In this document: positions 38,813 through 50,334 of the stretch, piece after piece | Position numbering within the stretch: the first letter of the stretch is position 1 | Layout: each line of letters begins with the position of its first letter | Origin: Antedon mediterranea | Taxonomy: Eukaryota > Echinodermata > Crinoidea > Comatulida > Antedonidae | DNA: 64,000 nucleotides | Assembly (NCBI RefSeq): GCF_964355755.1 | Contig: NC_092673.1 | Coordinates: 33,613,648 to 33,677,647, forward strand | Reading direction: 5' to 3' | The notes under the pieces: model-generated | Databases searched by the model: none | What the model saw: only the letters and a program-made list of their open reading frames with translations | What the model was told of the DNA's origin: nothing | Translations under genes and position numbers: made by a program

Positions 38813-40461
38813 CCTAGACACAAAAGAAAAGGGGGATTGGTTTGATATCAATTTCCAGGAAATGTGTTCACATTCTCCTTTTTTACAGATGGCCAACGTA
38901 CGTCAAGGAGGACCTAGCGATGAGATGGTAGAAAACCAATTAACCTCATCCTAATCTGTGATTTTGTGCCGTTATTTTCCAATATTATTGCCATTTGCTT
39001 TTAGAGCTATGTCTTTGCACTTTAATAGGCTTACATTATTACCGTATGCTTTCTAGCAGCCTTTACCGTTTGGCCTTCGTGTAAGTGGTTTGGCCATAGA
39101 TAGACCTACCTACGTCCAGGACCATATTTAAGCGCAGCTTAAAACTCTCTGTTCGTGTGACGTCTCGCCAGGCCTTCCAATTTAAACCGTAATAATATAT
39201 TAACATGTTTCTAACACTACAATAACCTGGTTTTTGTATCCATTTGTTATACAAAATACTAATTTTTACCTAGCTAAACAAACCCGTATCAGCAGGAGTG
39301 TTACTTCTACATCCACCACAAGATTTTCATTCAAGCATGAACTAAACAAAACGAAAGGTTACTCACAGGTCATGGCAGCCAATTGGAAAGGAACACGTCA
39401 TTGTATGGGAAACCCCCCCCCCCTATTCAGCCAATCACTGGCACGCCCTCTTTTTTATTTGTTATTCCAATTTTATAGGTCTTATATCTTAATTTTCTCT
39501 ACGTAAACTACCTTTAAATTTAGTCGAATAAATATAAATTATTCCTCAAATGGTAGAGGGAAGTTTTACTGCGGATAGTATTTTGTGATTGAAGTCATAA
39601 ATCTTAACTGACCTGGATTTTTAAGATATGAATTATAGCTCATTATAATAGATTTATTTACCAAGTCAAAACACATTCTGAACTATATGTGTTGCTTTTT
39701 ATGAATAACTGCCACAGTTACAAGATTAATGGTGATTTCGTACATGATATTAATTAATCCCGGGGCGCGCGTGTGTGTGAACCCAATCTTACATATCCAG
39801 GTCAGTGGAGTGAAATTGTCATGTCATGCTTGAGTAGTTTATTATCTAATCGCGCAATACGCCCCCATGTGTGATCGAAGTCTACATACATGTAAACTTC
39901 GTGCACTGCATGTTGTATGTTGAAACGAAAAGTAAGAATTTCTGTATTATTGAATTACTTAGCATTATGTTTTATAATTTGTCATGATATTTAACTCAGC
40001 TGGACCTCTAGTAGTAGGCTAGGCTAGTTTAAGTTAGCGGTTAGCACTTAGCTAGTAGGTCCAGCATTAGGCCCGGCCGGGCCGGGCCTACTTTAAGGCC
40101 TAGCTAGGTAGTAGCTACTAGTAGTAGTAGTAGTAGTAGTAGTAGCAGCAGATAGGCCTAGGCTAGGCCTACTTTATACTTTAAGACCTCTAGTAGTAGA
40201 GTAGTAAGTAGGCTATAGTAGACAGGCTAGGCCCTTAGCTAGCTAGTTTAGAAAGTAGTAGTAGACCTAGGCCTCTATCCTAGAGTCCTAGCTTTATTAT
40301 GACGACATGCATATTGATTTAGTACACTAGCCTCCATCCAGGCCTAGGCTAGCTATGCTAAGGAAGTATTTCATTTTGACAAACCATATTCCGAAAAGAG
40401 AGCATTTATATTTCATCCAAATTAAATCTTAATGGTACAGCCTGAACAGAATTAATTGAAA
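38813..40461. other. Shared upstream region of POFUT1 and ACAD11
   Basis: 1.65 kb between the two start codons, on opposite strands, so it should hold both promoters. 40010-40350 is low-complexity DNA of TAGGCCTAG and GTAGTAGTAG words. A C10 run is at 39413-39422 and a CGCGCG word near 39764. I cannot assign a TATA box or transcription start. ORFs at 39063-39506 show no recognisable protein. Confidence 0.6.
40010..40350. repeat. Low-complexity AGGCCTAG / (GTA)n region
   Basis: Contains GGCCCGGCCGGGCCGGGCCT near 40071, an (AGT)n/(GTA)n run at about 40110-40146, and many TAGGCCTAGG and CTAGCTAG words up to 110 bases before the ACAD11 start. The AGGCCTA word is frequent across the window. Confidence 0.7.
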
Positions 40462-43400
40462 ATGGACCTGTCACAGGTGCGTGAAGAGCACAGATTTGAT
40501 GAAGCGGCGCTCCATCAGTATCTTATTCAGAATGTTAATGATTTTCCAAAAACCGCAAGTCAACTAAAGATACATCAATACAGGTATTATATATATCACA
40601 TAATATACTGAATTAAAATATGAATTATTATTATGTATATTTTTCCACCATTATTATTGCCCATGTTGTTATAGCAACAAATGTTTGTCTGTGAAAAAAA
40701 TCTAACAGTAGGCAGACATGGAAGTATAATTAATTAGGCCTTTGTGGCATACACCCATTGGCCTTTGACCTTTTCATTAAATTATCACTTAATATTAAAT
40801 TTGTAGAATGGGTCAATCCAATCCAACATTCCTTCTAGAGAAAAACGGACAGAAGTTTGTGATGCGAAAGAAGCCACCAGGACAGCTTTTAAAGGGAGCA
40901 CATCAGGTATTGATAGAAAATAATAACCCTGTTATAATAACTCATGAATATTCATGCCTTTAGTCTGAGGCGATTTCAGTAGCCTTATCATACATATTAA
41001 AAGGGCAAACAAATAAGTATACAAGTCACGTTTTTGTTATGATACCTTTCTTTATCTTTTTATTAGATTGATCGGGAATACCATATTCAAAAGGTGCTGT
41101 ACAATATTGGATTCCCAGTACCAAAGCAGTATTGTTACTGTGCAGATGCTAAAATCATTGGTACTGAATTTTATGTGATGGAACATGTTGCTGTAAGTAT
41201 ATTATTAGGGAGCTTTCCATCTATGTGATGGCCTTCGACCTAATTAGGTCGGGTCAATCTATGTTAATAATGTGACAACAAATGTGATGTGCCCATATAT
41301 GAACATGTCATATCACTACCATATTTGGGCACATCACTACCATATTTAGGCACATAACTACCATATTTGGGCACATCACTACAATATTGGGGAATATCAC
41401 AATTTGTTTAGTCAAACTAGTTTGATAGTGTAAACAGGGTTTTATACTATACAGTAGTATTTATACAGTACAGAAGAATGTAACTTTACCATTTGTTCCT
41501 ACAGGGAAGAATATTCCGTGACCCGAGTCTACCTGGAATTGAGCCCCGGGAAAGAACTAAGATCTACACAGCAATGGCTATGACACTCGCTCGACTACAT
41601 GATGTATTTTGGAGAAGTCTTGACCTACAAAATTATGGAAAGCAAACAGATTACTGTAAAAGACAGGTACAAACAAACACTCTGTGCAACCAACCGTAAC
41701 AGACTTCTGTGAATGCTCATTCATCTCATTGAATGGGGAGGAACATATCTACTATTTTTAGTTCACCTACTAAAAACTTTGATTCAATTGGTCAAGTAGT
41801 AGTAATGGGAGACTTTATGAAGTGTGGTCTAAACATTTTTAAGATATTAATAGATATGTCAGTGTCGTAATGCAGAGGGCTGAGGCCCCTAGGTTTAGCC
41901 CATAGCCATTACGCTACTGATAATAGAGCCTTAATGAAGTGGGTTTTTTTTTCCATATCCAAAACAATCGGGAGAAATTACACCTTTTTAGTGAGAGATG
42001 GAAGATCACTTGAAATATTGGGGAACATCTGTGATTATTTGGAAATTAGAGAGCTCTATGCATCAATTAGCTTGTATTATAAGAGAGATTAATTATTTTA
42101 AAGTAAGTAATTTTTATTTGTCAGGTTTCCACTTGGTCAAGACAGTATGAAGGAGCAACAAAGATGGCCTCCCTTCCTGTGGTCGCTAGTGCTAATGACC
42201 TTCTGAAGTGGCTTCCGGATAACATACCAAAAGATGCCAAGAACGCCTGCATTGTACATGGAGACTTCAGACTTGATAACTTAGTCTTTCACGAACGTAT
42301 AGTAAGGCTAAGAATTTTTTTCATCATGTTTTTAAACAATTCGGCCGTTTTAATCTCAAGGTGCAACAGTCTGTTTCAATTAGTTTCACATTTGAAAAAT
42401 CTTTTACTATACTAATTCCGGTTTTGCCTGCAAGATTTACCGAAATAAATCATAACCAGAATTAAAAATGGTAATGGACACTTATTTCTTGTATTGGTAG
42501 ACCTAGACCTACCAATGTTAACAAGACGGATCAGAGTATAGAGTATACAACGGGATTGATAAAAAACAATTATATATTTGACTTTTTTTGTATTTAAATG
42601 AGATACAACACCAAGGATTTGTTTCTTGCTTTCTAAATTGGCAGAGCACTGAGTAATAAAGATACTACATTTTGTATCTTGGAAATGGCCCCATTGTGCA
42701 CACAGCTACAGTTTAATCATTGGTTTCTTTCTTTTATATTCTTGCTAGCCCAGTGTCATTGCGGTACTGGACTGGGAGTTGTCAACGCTAGGGAATCCAT
42801 TTGCTGATATTGCCTATAACTGCCTGCCTTACATTTGGCCTAAGAACATGCCTCTTACAATCTATGACCAAAATAGTATGTACTGTATTCACTTTTGTAT
42901 CTCTTTTGATAGAAATGTTTAACCAATTAGATCGAGCTATTTAAATTATGTATTCAATCGTGAAATTATTATTTAAAGGAAATATCAGAGTTGTTGGAAT
43001 TTATAGTGCGATGTTCAATTTTATATTGTTTAGGTGAAATGGTGTAAATTTTTTTCCTAAATCTCTGGGAAATCAAGACCAAAATTGAGTTTTTTTTTTG
43101 TTTGACATTTTTCTTTTTGCTGTGCAATGTTAAGGTACATGAATGCATGTGTGTTCTCGTTGATAGGTACGGTTAGTGATTTGTCAAGCATTGCTGGTAT
43201 CCATTCACATGAGAACTACGTGAAGCTGTACTGCAAGTTCCGCATGATTCCGCATCCAATACCAAACTGGTATTTCTACCAAGTTCTTGCATTCTTTAAA
43301 TCAATGTCAATTAGTCGGGTACGTTTATTATTTTCAAAAGTTGAAATTGCTACTGTTACGAAAACTAATATAAAATTTCAGGCTCTGGAGAGCAAAGAAT

Positions 43401-46400
43401 TGTATGTCTAAAACCCAGTTTACACCAGAAAACTGTTGAAAACATTTCTCAGGAGATTTTAATCAATAGTATGCCAGTGTGGACAAGACTTACCTTTAAG
43501 TTGTATGTATTTGTTATAGGGTGTATATGCAAGAAGAGTGCTGGGGAATGCTAGTTCTGATCTTGCATCTAATCTCCAGGATAGTGTTACAAATCTTGCT
43601 AACACTGCTATGGACTTAGTACGAAGGTAAGGAATGTTCTAGACGCTTTATATCAAAGTGTAATATGACTATTTGCACTTTCTGACAGAATATACAAATT
43701 TGTGTAAATTCTCCTTCCTATCACAAGTGTAAATGCCTTTAGGGCACAAACTTTATTAAAACATTGCATTATAGTATTTAGCTATTAGCATGAACAATTC
43801 AAAATGAATAGTTTTATTTCTCTATACGAGACACTTTGTATGTGTTTGATATGTTTAATAATGCAAAAATAAAAGCAATAAATGCAGTATAGTTATACTG
43901 TTGATGATTGGCAACGGTTTTGTGAAAATAGAATTATGAACATCATTCAATTCTCCATTCTAAAAATAGTCAAATAATTTTGCAATTTATATTAGAGTAC
44001 CATGTCATGCCATGAGCTCATAATTTTATTTTGTTGTAGAACCGATATTCTCAGATAAAATAAAGTTTTAATTTATAAATTATTTTTTGGTTAATTAGAA
44101 TTAATCTAACCAGAACATTAGTTTAAATTGAAATTAAATTTTATGTTCAATTTATAGCTATGAAATGGATAATTATAGCGATTTGCCAATCCTACAAACT
44201 CAACCAATGTCTGCTAAAGGAAGGAAGATTCTAGAAGAAGTCAAAGAATTTATAAACCAACATGTCTACCCAGCGGAACAGGTGAGAAACATTTTAAACT
44301 GAAATAATATGAACAAAATATACACCATGAACAATTCTTATCACTGTAGAGAAAATGATGCAAAGAGTGTTGAGTCATTGTTCTTATTAAATGATAGTTT
44401 GCAAAACATTTGCCTGTTTATCACATTAAAATGATGTGAAATAGAGGGCGCTGTTGCAAGCATAGTTCATTGTTATACTTGCGAACATCAGATATTAGTA
44501 TACAGATACCATATCGGAATCTAAAGTGTACATGTCATAGAAATTTATTCAACATTTGTTTCTGATTTTGTTATCATTACAAATTAAAGTGCCTTCCAAA
44601 ACATCCTGGTTACTCAGGCTTGTGCAATTGATTTCGTATTTCAGATATATTATCAGCAACTTAAGGAGTCTGCCACACCATGGACAGTTATTCCTGTTAT
44701 GGAACAACTTAAGGTTTTTAAAAATTATATTGTATTTTAATTATGTAATATTGAAAGACATTTTTAGTTTAGTAAAGATATATTGTTCCCCAAAACATGA
44801 AAAATAAAGATGAATAAAATCAAATAAGTACTTTTATTCACTTCCGCATAAAAAAAAACAAGCTAAAATAATAATGATTTTATAACTTTAAAAAAAAGTA
44901 GATAGTTAAATTTAACCAAAACCCCATTGACTTCCAGACATGGTGTTCCTGTCATATCTTCAAATTATGGGGTGATTTTTGTTTTCGACCTAATTTTTGG
45001 TCAAAATTGAATTACAATGCAACATTTAGATGAGGTAAAATATATGTAAATTATGCATTTGCATTTAAATTTCTAACAGAATTATTTTGTTGGGTAGGCC
45101 AAGGCTAGAAAGGCTGGTTTGTGGAACTTGTTCCTGCCAGGTGTGAGTGGTATTAGCGTACTAGAGTATGCCTACATGGCAGAGGAGATGGGCCGATCAC
45201 CTATAGCATCAGAGGTGTTCAACTGCAGTGCTCCAGGTAATATTATAAACTTGTTTTATTCACCTGTACTTTTAAAAAACATAGCCATTAAGAAATTTTG
45301 TTGTTGTTGCCATGCAAATAAGAAACTGTAACTTGTCCACTCTTTTTCTATTATAATTAATTAGGAAAAAGAAGCATCCCCGAGCGGGTACTTATCTCCA
45401 CCATACTCCAATAGTTTAATACCCAGACAATCCCAGTCATTTTGATACTCGCTTACAGTAGTCCCTCCCCCCCATTTTGGCTGCTAAATTGTATCCAAGG
45501 TGGCAGATAATTTTCAAATTTCATATAAACAATTCCAGTACAATTGCCATTTTGATACAATATAATGGATGCATGCAGTATGAGAAATCTGTATGTAACA
45601 AACAAATTATAACAAATTTATTTTTTTGCTAAAAACACAATATTATTTAAATTTTACAGATACAGGAAACATGGAGGTGCTTCATATGTATGGAAATGAG
45701 GAACAAAAGAAAACATGGCTTGAACCATTACTAAATGCAAAAATACGATCTTGTTTTGGCATGACAGGTATGCTAAAGCTCATTATTTGAAAACTATTTA
45801 TGTGACCACCAAACAATGTGACGTATAGTTTGGAATTTAAACCTGCTGTTGAGATATTCATGTGTTTTACTATTCCAGGTTTCCTACTTCTAGGAGTTTT
45901 ATCAGATGATCTATATTGTTTTGACAACACTTGTAACATGACCACAGTGCAGCAGTTTGTCATTTTTCCCCTAACTGTTGTCTAAATACATTACTCCTAA
46001 ATTTGTGAATAAAAACCAGTAAGATTACCAAAAATACAATAGAACTCTCTTTTGTGCTACCCCTATTATCCGAAAACAAACAAGGGCAAGTATATGTTTT
46101 GACACTACAGCAAATCCCTATTCAAGAGACACCCTTATTAATAGGACACTTTTCTGGTCCCCAAAGGTGTCCCCTTAATAGGGGTTATACTGAATTCCCA
46201 TTTTCTGTTGAAAATTGTATCATATTTTAAAATATGATGGTGTTTTTATTATTGTAGAACCACAGGTTGCTTCAAGCGATGCCACCAATATGGAATGTAC
46301 TATGAAGAGAGTTGGTGAGGAGTACGTGATCAATGGACGCAAATGGTGGAGTAGTGGTATGACAACTATGCTTCTATTTGATAATAAATATCCACGTACC

Positions 46401-49400
46401 ACGCCGTGAGTGTACTATAAGATAGGGACCTATCTACAGAGACCCTTGCCTACAATTGAGGACTAGTGCTGTGTCGCCGTACCATTCTGGGGCCATTAAA
46501 GAGTCGCTATCCAATCAAATTTTAACAATACCATCTCCAATGGTTTACTGATTAGGACATCTGCATATCAAGCAGAAGATTCTGGGTCAAATATCAGTTG
46601 GGTTTTTTTTATTCTCACAGATTTCCTCATTTTTATCATTCCTTAATTTATTTTATTGTCAGTATGTCACCAACCAGTTTGAAAAAAAACAAACAAATGA
46701 TACAAAATTTAAATTTTATATTTTATGTATAGTTTTGTATATTATTTATATTGTAAAGTTATAAATACAAATAGTAGAAACAATATATCAAGACTTGAAA
46801 TATGCACGCGTGTGGTTCCAGAACCAGTGATGTCATCGTCGGTTTCATCAAGCGGGAGTTCTAGTGTAAATATGGTTTCACACTGAAATGTTGAATCACT
46901 GTATTGTTGTCTGGCGTCTGAGCAGAACCAGAATTTCTTCTGTGCCTGTAAATTGTTATTAAAACACATAGTTAACACAATGCCCTATTGTTTTTGTCCA
47001 TATAAGGTGCTGGTGACCCCAGGTGTAAGCTGATTATACTAATGACTAGAGCAGGTGATATGAAAAGCAGGTATACTTAATTTGCATAATTTAACAAGCA
47101 TATATAAGCATATCAGAATTGTGATAGCATCACTAACTACCTCATTTTTAATTTGTTACAGGCATTCTAGTCACAGTATGATTATTGTTCCCATGGAAAC
47201 CCCAGGAATCACTAAGATTCGACCTTTGTCTGTCTATGGTTCAGAAGGTAGGTTATAACACGTTTGATATTACTTCTTTCTTGTTTATTTACTACTTTAT
47301 ACTTAATCATTTTGTCTTTTCTTTCTTTTTCTTATTTACATATTTCTTACCTACTTTTTTTATTTTTTATTTTTTTCATTAGATCCTCCTCACGGCCATC
47401 TGGAATTGAAATTTGAAAATGTTCGTGTACCAGCTTCCAATCTCATTCTTGGTAAATTTTCTCTTCTTTTATTGTGAGTGAGTGGCCGAGCGGTTAAGAC
47501 AGTGGAACCGTAATTACGTAGCCATAACATCCGCAGGGGTTCGAGGCTCACTCACTCCATGGTTCTGGTGGTAGAACGAGTCTTCTCGGATAAGGACTAT
47601 AAACCGTAGGTCCAGTGTACACATCTAGCTCGTGTGCACTTTAAAGAACCTAGTACATCTTTCGAGATGAGTAGGGGGTTACCCCGGTGTATTAGTACAT
47701 CACAGCCACTGATCACCAACTGGGCCCTCTGGGAGACCAGTCTTTGACTGAAGAGGTTACCCAGTATAAATATAAATTTCAATTTCAATCAATCACGTAT
47801 GTATTATAATGCTAAACTCAATTTGTAATGTGACTTACCCCTTTCAATTGTTTCATTTGTTCAGGTGAAGGACGTGGTTTTGAGATAGCTCAAGGAAGGC
47901 TAGGCCCTGGTCGTATACACCATTGTATGAGACTGATAGGCCTAGCCGAGAGGTCACTTGGGCTTCTTTGCGACAGAGCTTTTCAGAGAAAGGCGTTTAA
48001 AAAAAGGCTGATTGAAATGGTAAGAAAGAGACAACTTTTTTGCAAGAAACATTTATAGTAAATTTAGTGATTATAATTAATTATAATTGAAATTATAATA
48101 TTGCCTTTTATTGTTTATAACAATAAGACAAATTATCGATACAATGAAAAATAAGAAATTTCAATTTATATAATATTCCATATATCCTCTAGTATAATCC
48201 CATAATTCCTAGAACGCAAATTGTGGGGTGGGAGAACACGAGGGAAAATGATTGGTAAGCATTTCTTGTAAAAACTCATCTGAACTGGCTATGAGAGAGG
48301 TTTTCAACCAGACCAAAAGTCAATACTGTGACTATACCCAGGGATATGCCTGTTTGTGAAATCATACATAAAGTAGGGGGTGGGATTAGACCAGAAGTGG
48401 GATTGTACCCGAGGATATACGGTAATAATTTGTTTACTCTCTGCCTTCCCATAATTGCTAGGAGAGCTATTATACTTTTATTAATGTTTTTTTTTAAATA
48501 GCAAAATAAATCAAATTATTAAATATTTGACAGGGTGTAATACAGCACAAAATAGCTGAGTGTCGTATATCTATTGATCAAGCCCGACTATTGGTTCTTA
48601 AAGCGGCACATACCATTGATGTTAGGGGGGTGAAAGCCGCAAGACAACAGGTACAGTATAAGAAACCATACTCATGACCTTGTTCACTGTTCCCTTGGGC
48701 CAGATTATCAATTTCGCTTAGCAAAAATGTCTTCATATATAGTCATCAAAATTTTGATATATTTTTGACAATTTTTTTTTGTTAAGATGACAATGTTCAT
48801 TCCTTACGATAAATAGTTTTATTTTTATAAAAGGCTTCAGATTTTTACTTAAGCACTGCTTAATTATCTTCACTTAAGCAAAAGCTAATATGCCAAGCCT
48901 AAAAACTACTACACGTTATTAACCAATCTGTGTATTGCTTAACAAACAATTGTTAAAAACTTAGCAAACTCCATCGAACCAACATAAGTGAGCAGTGTAG
49001 TCTACAACTCACATTGTATGTAAATACATTTTTAAATAATATTTGTTGTTCACTTATTTTTTACTTATTTCTAAACCCGACAAAACTCTAACATGCTGTA
49101 GTTAACTCTATAAAAGTTATTGAATCATGTAGTGTACAACTCAGTTCAAATTTCAATTTATAATAAAATAACTACTTTTTTTTAACTTATTTCTAAACCC
49201 TGCAAACCTGCAACATGCTGTAGTTAACGCTATCAAACCAATAAATGGTTGAATCATGTAGTTTGTTTCTTCGTTCAATTTACTGTACAAATTTCAATGA
49301 TTTGATGCTTGTTTAATACAGGTTGCTATGATAAAAGTAGTAGTACCACGCATGGCCGTGTCCGTGATAGACGAAGCAATTCAAGTGCATGGGGGAGCCG

Positions 49401-49540
49401 GCGTTTCAAGTGATACGCCACTTGCCGGCTTCTACGCCATCGCTCGATCATTGAGGATTGCTGATGGACCGGATGAAGTCCATCTATCACAGATTGCCAA
49501 GCAAGAGATTTTAGCGCAAAGTAAGAAGTCAATGTTGTAA
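40462..49540 (+). CDS. ACAD11: Acyl-CoA dehydrogenase family member 11 (ACAD11), nineteen exons
   Basis: Exons: 40462-40583, 40807-40906, 41067-41192, 41505-41666, 42125-42301, 42749-42875, 43167-43318, 43520-43626, 44158-44281, 44645-44713, 45098-45236, 45660-45767, 46258-46356, 47007-47070, 47162-47247, 47383-47451, 47865-48019, 48534-48650, 49322-49540; 2322 nt, 773 aa (human 780). The N-terminal half is an APH-like kinase: [34 protein letters not shown] (catalytic Asp and Asn) and [19 protein letters not shown]. The C-terminal half is the ACAD fold: [64 protein letters not shown] and [15 protein letters not shown]. There is no HAD domain, so it is ACAD11 rather than ACAD10. The family is reported to phosphorylate and dehydrate 4-hydroxyacyl-CoAs in mitochondria or peroxisomes. 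The exon 14 donor at 47071 (not 47055) is required by frame. Confidence 0.95.
41256..41444. mobile_element. MITE of the CTCTGTCTACACTATC family, internally expanded
   Basis: The right part 'tcaaactagtttgatagtgtaaacaggg' is a decayed TIR. The interior repeats 'catcactaccatatttgggca' four times, more than in other copies. The left TIR is poorly preserved. Lies in ACAD11 intron 3. Confidence 0.65.
46030..46195. repeat. Dispersed CCCCTATT...AATAGGGG repeat in ACAD11 intron 12
   Basis: Contains 'tacccctattatccgaaaac', 'aatccctattcaagagacacccttattaataggacact' and GGTGTCCCCTTAATAGGGGTT. Similar phrases occur at 16935, 28060, 28955, 37900, 55890 and 62630. Its right end matches the start of the 75-bp minisatellite unit. 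Confidence 0.55.
46535..46650 (+). mobile_element. tRNA-derived SINE (anticodon region ATC)
   Basis: CCAATGGTTTACTGATTAGG (A box), CATCTGCATATCAAGCAGAA (anticodon stem-loop) and TTCTGGGTCAAATATCAG (B-box-like), followed by the family tail 'attctcacagatttcctcatttttatcattcc'. The same tail follows the head at 63345 (minus). Confidence 0.7.
47475..47795 (+). mobile_element. tRNA(Leu/Ser)-headed SINE, best-preserved copy
   Basis: The head is GTGAGTGGCCGAGCGGTTAA (A box) and GGGGTTCGAGGCTCACTCAC (B box and acceptor complement). The body is 'ggtggtagaacgagtcttctcggataaggactataaacc', with 'catctttcgagatgagtagg' and 'gaccagtctttgactgaagagg', and it ends in (ATAAATTTCA)-like repeats. About 320 bp. 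In ACAD11 intron 16. Confidence 0.82.
48245..48425. repeat. Unexpanded single copy of the element at 25060-25800
   Basis: It reads 'aaaatgattggtaagcatttcttgtaaaaactcatctgaactggctatgagagagg', then 'agaccaaaagtcaatactgtgactataccc', and ends 'gtgggattgtacccgaggatatacggtaat'. The flanks are the same as at 25060 and 25740, but the 76-bp part is present only once. In ACAD11 intron 17. Confidence 0.85.
48960..49270. repeat. Diverged tandem duplication in ACAD11 intron 18
   Basis: The phrase 'acttatttctaaaccc' followed by 'aacatgctgtagttaac', 'aatcatgtag' and 'gttcaaattt' appears near 49065 and 49182, about 117 bases apart. A weaker first copy lies near 48960. Confidence 0.6.
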
Positions 49541-50334
49541 TTGAACATACAATAACTACATAATCTCTATTTTTACCCATTTTAGAGGTACTGTGTATGA
49601 AATCATTAAAAATCCATTTCTAAAAAGATGATTAAAGGTGCATTTTTTCCTGAAATACAGTAAATGAGTTTAGTTTAATTTTAAATGAATCAAAAGTGGG
49701 TGAAAGTTTGACAGAAGGTGGGAGTTTGTTGCAAAAAGAGTTCCGCCATGGAATGGTAGTTTACCTATACAAAAATGAAATACCAAATATTTTATTTTTG
49801 ATAAATGTAAATGATCAGTTAATTGTGATTTTAAAAGCAAATATTAAACAATATGCAACTACATAGGAATAAGTTATATAGATAATTAATTATATAAGAA
49901 ATAAAGAAAATAAAATTGACTAATGAATAATTGTCTATAAACTGTAAGTAGCGAATAAAATATTTTATATTTTTTTTCCAAAAAAAATGCATATAATTGA
50001 GGTAATTTTAAAATAGATTTGTATATGAAGTAAATGATTTTAATAAATAAGTTATATAATTTAGGTAGTTTGAAAATAGTTTATGTAATATAAATTATGT
50101 AATTTGCATTATAAATTATATAATTTGCATATAATTTAAATAATTTGAATACTGTATGAATTATGACTATTGATTATGCTATATTTTTATTAATTTTCAT
50201 ATAATTTTCAAATATAATATTAAAAATAATTATATAATATCCATATATTGTCGTTCATATTAAAACCTATATTAATATATACCTCATGATTAGGAATACT
50301 TTAAAATTAATATTTTCTTTTTTATAAATATCAC
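49541..50334. other. ACAD11 3' flank, AT-rich
   Basis: Holds the ACAD11 3' UTR. AATAAA hexamers at 49898-49912 are candidate poly-A signals. The rest is more than 80% A/T with short repeats of 'ataatttgcatataatt'. No gene seen. Confidence 0.6.

Noticed and set aside
47007-47054. ACAD11 exon 14 ending at the GCAG|GTGATA donor
   Set aside because: This donor leads to an in-frame stop in exon 15. The donor 16 bases later (AGCAG|GTATAC) restores R-H-S-S-H-S-M and the family alignment.
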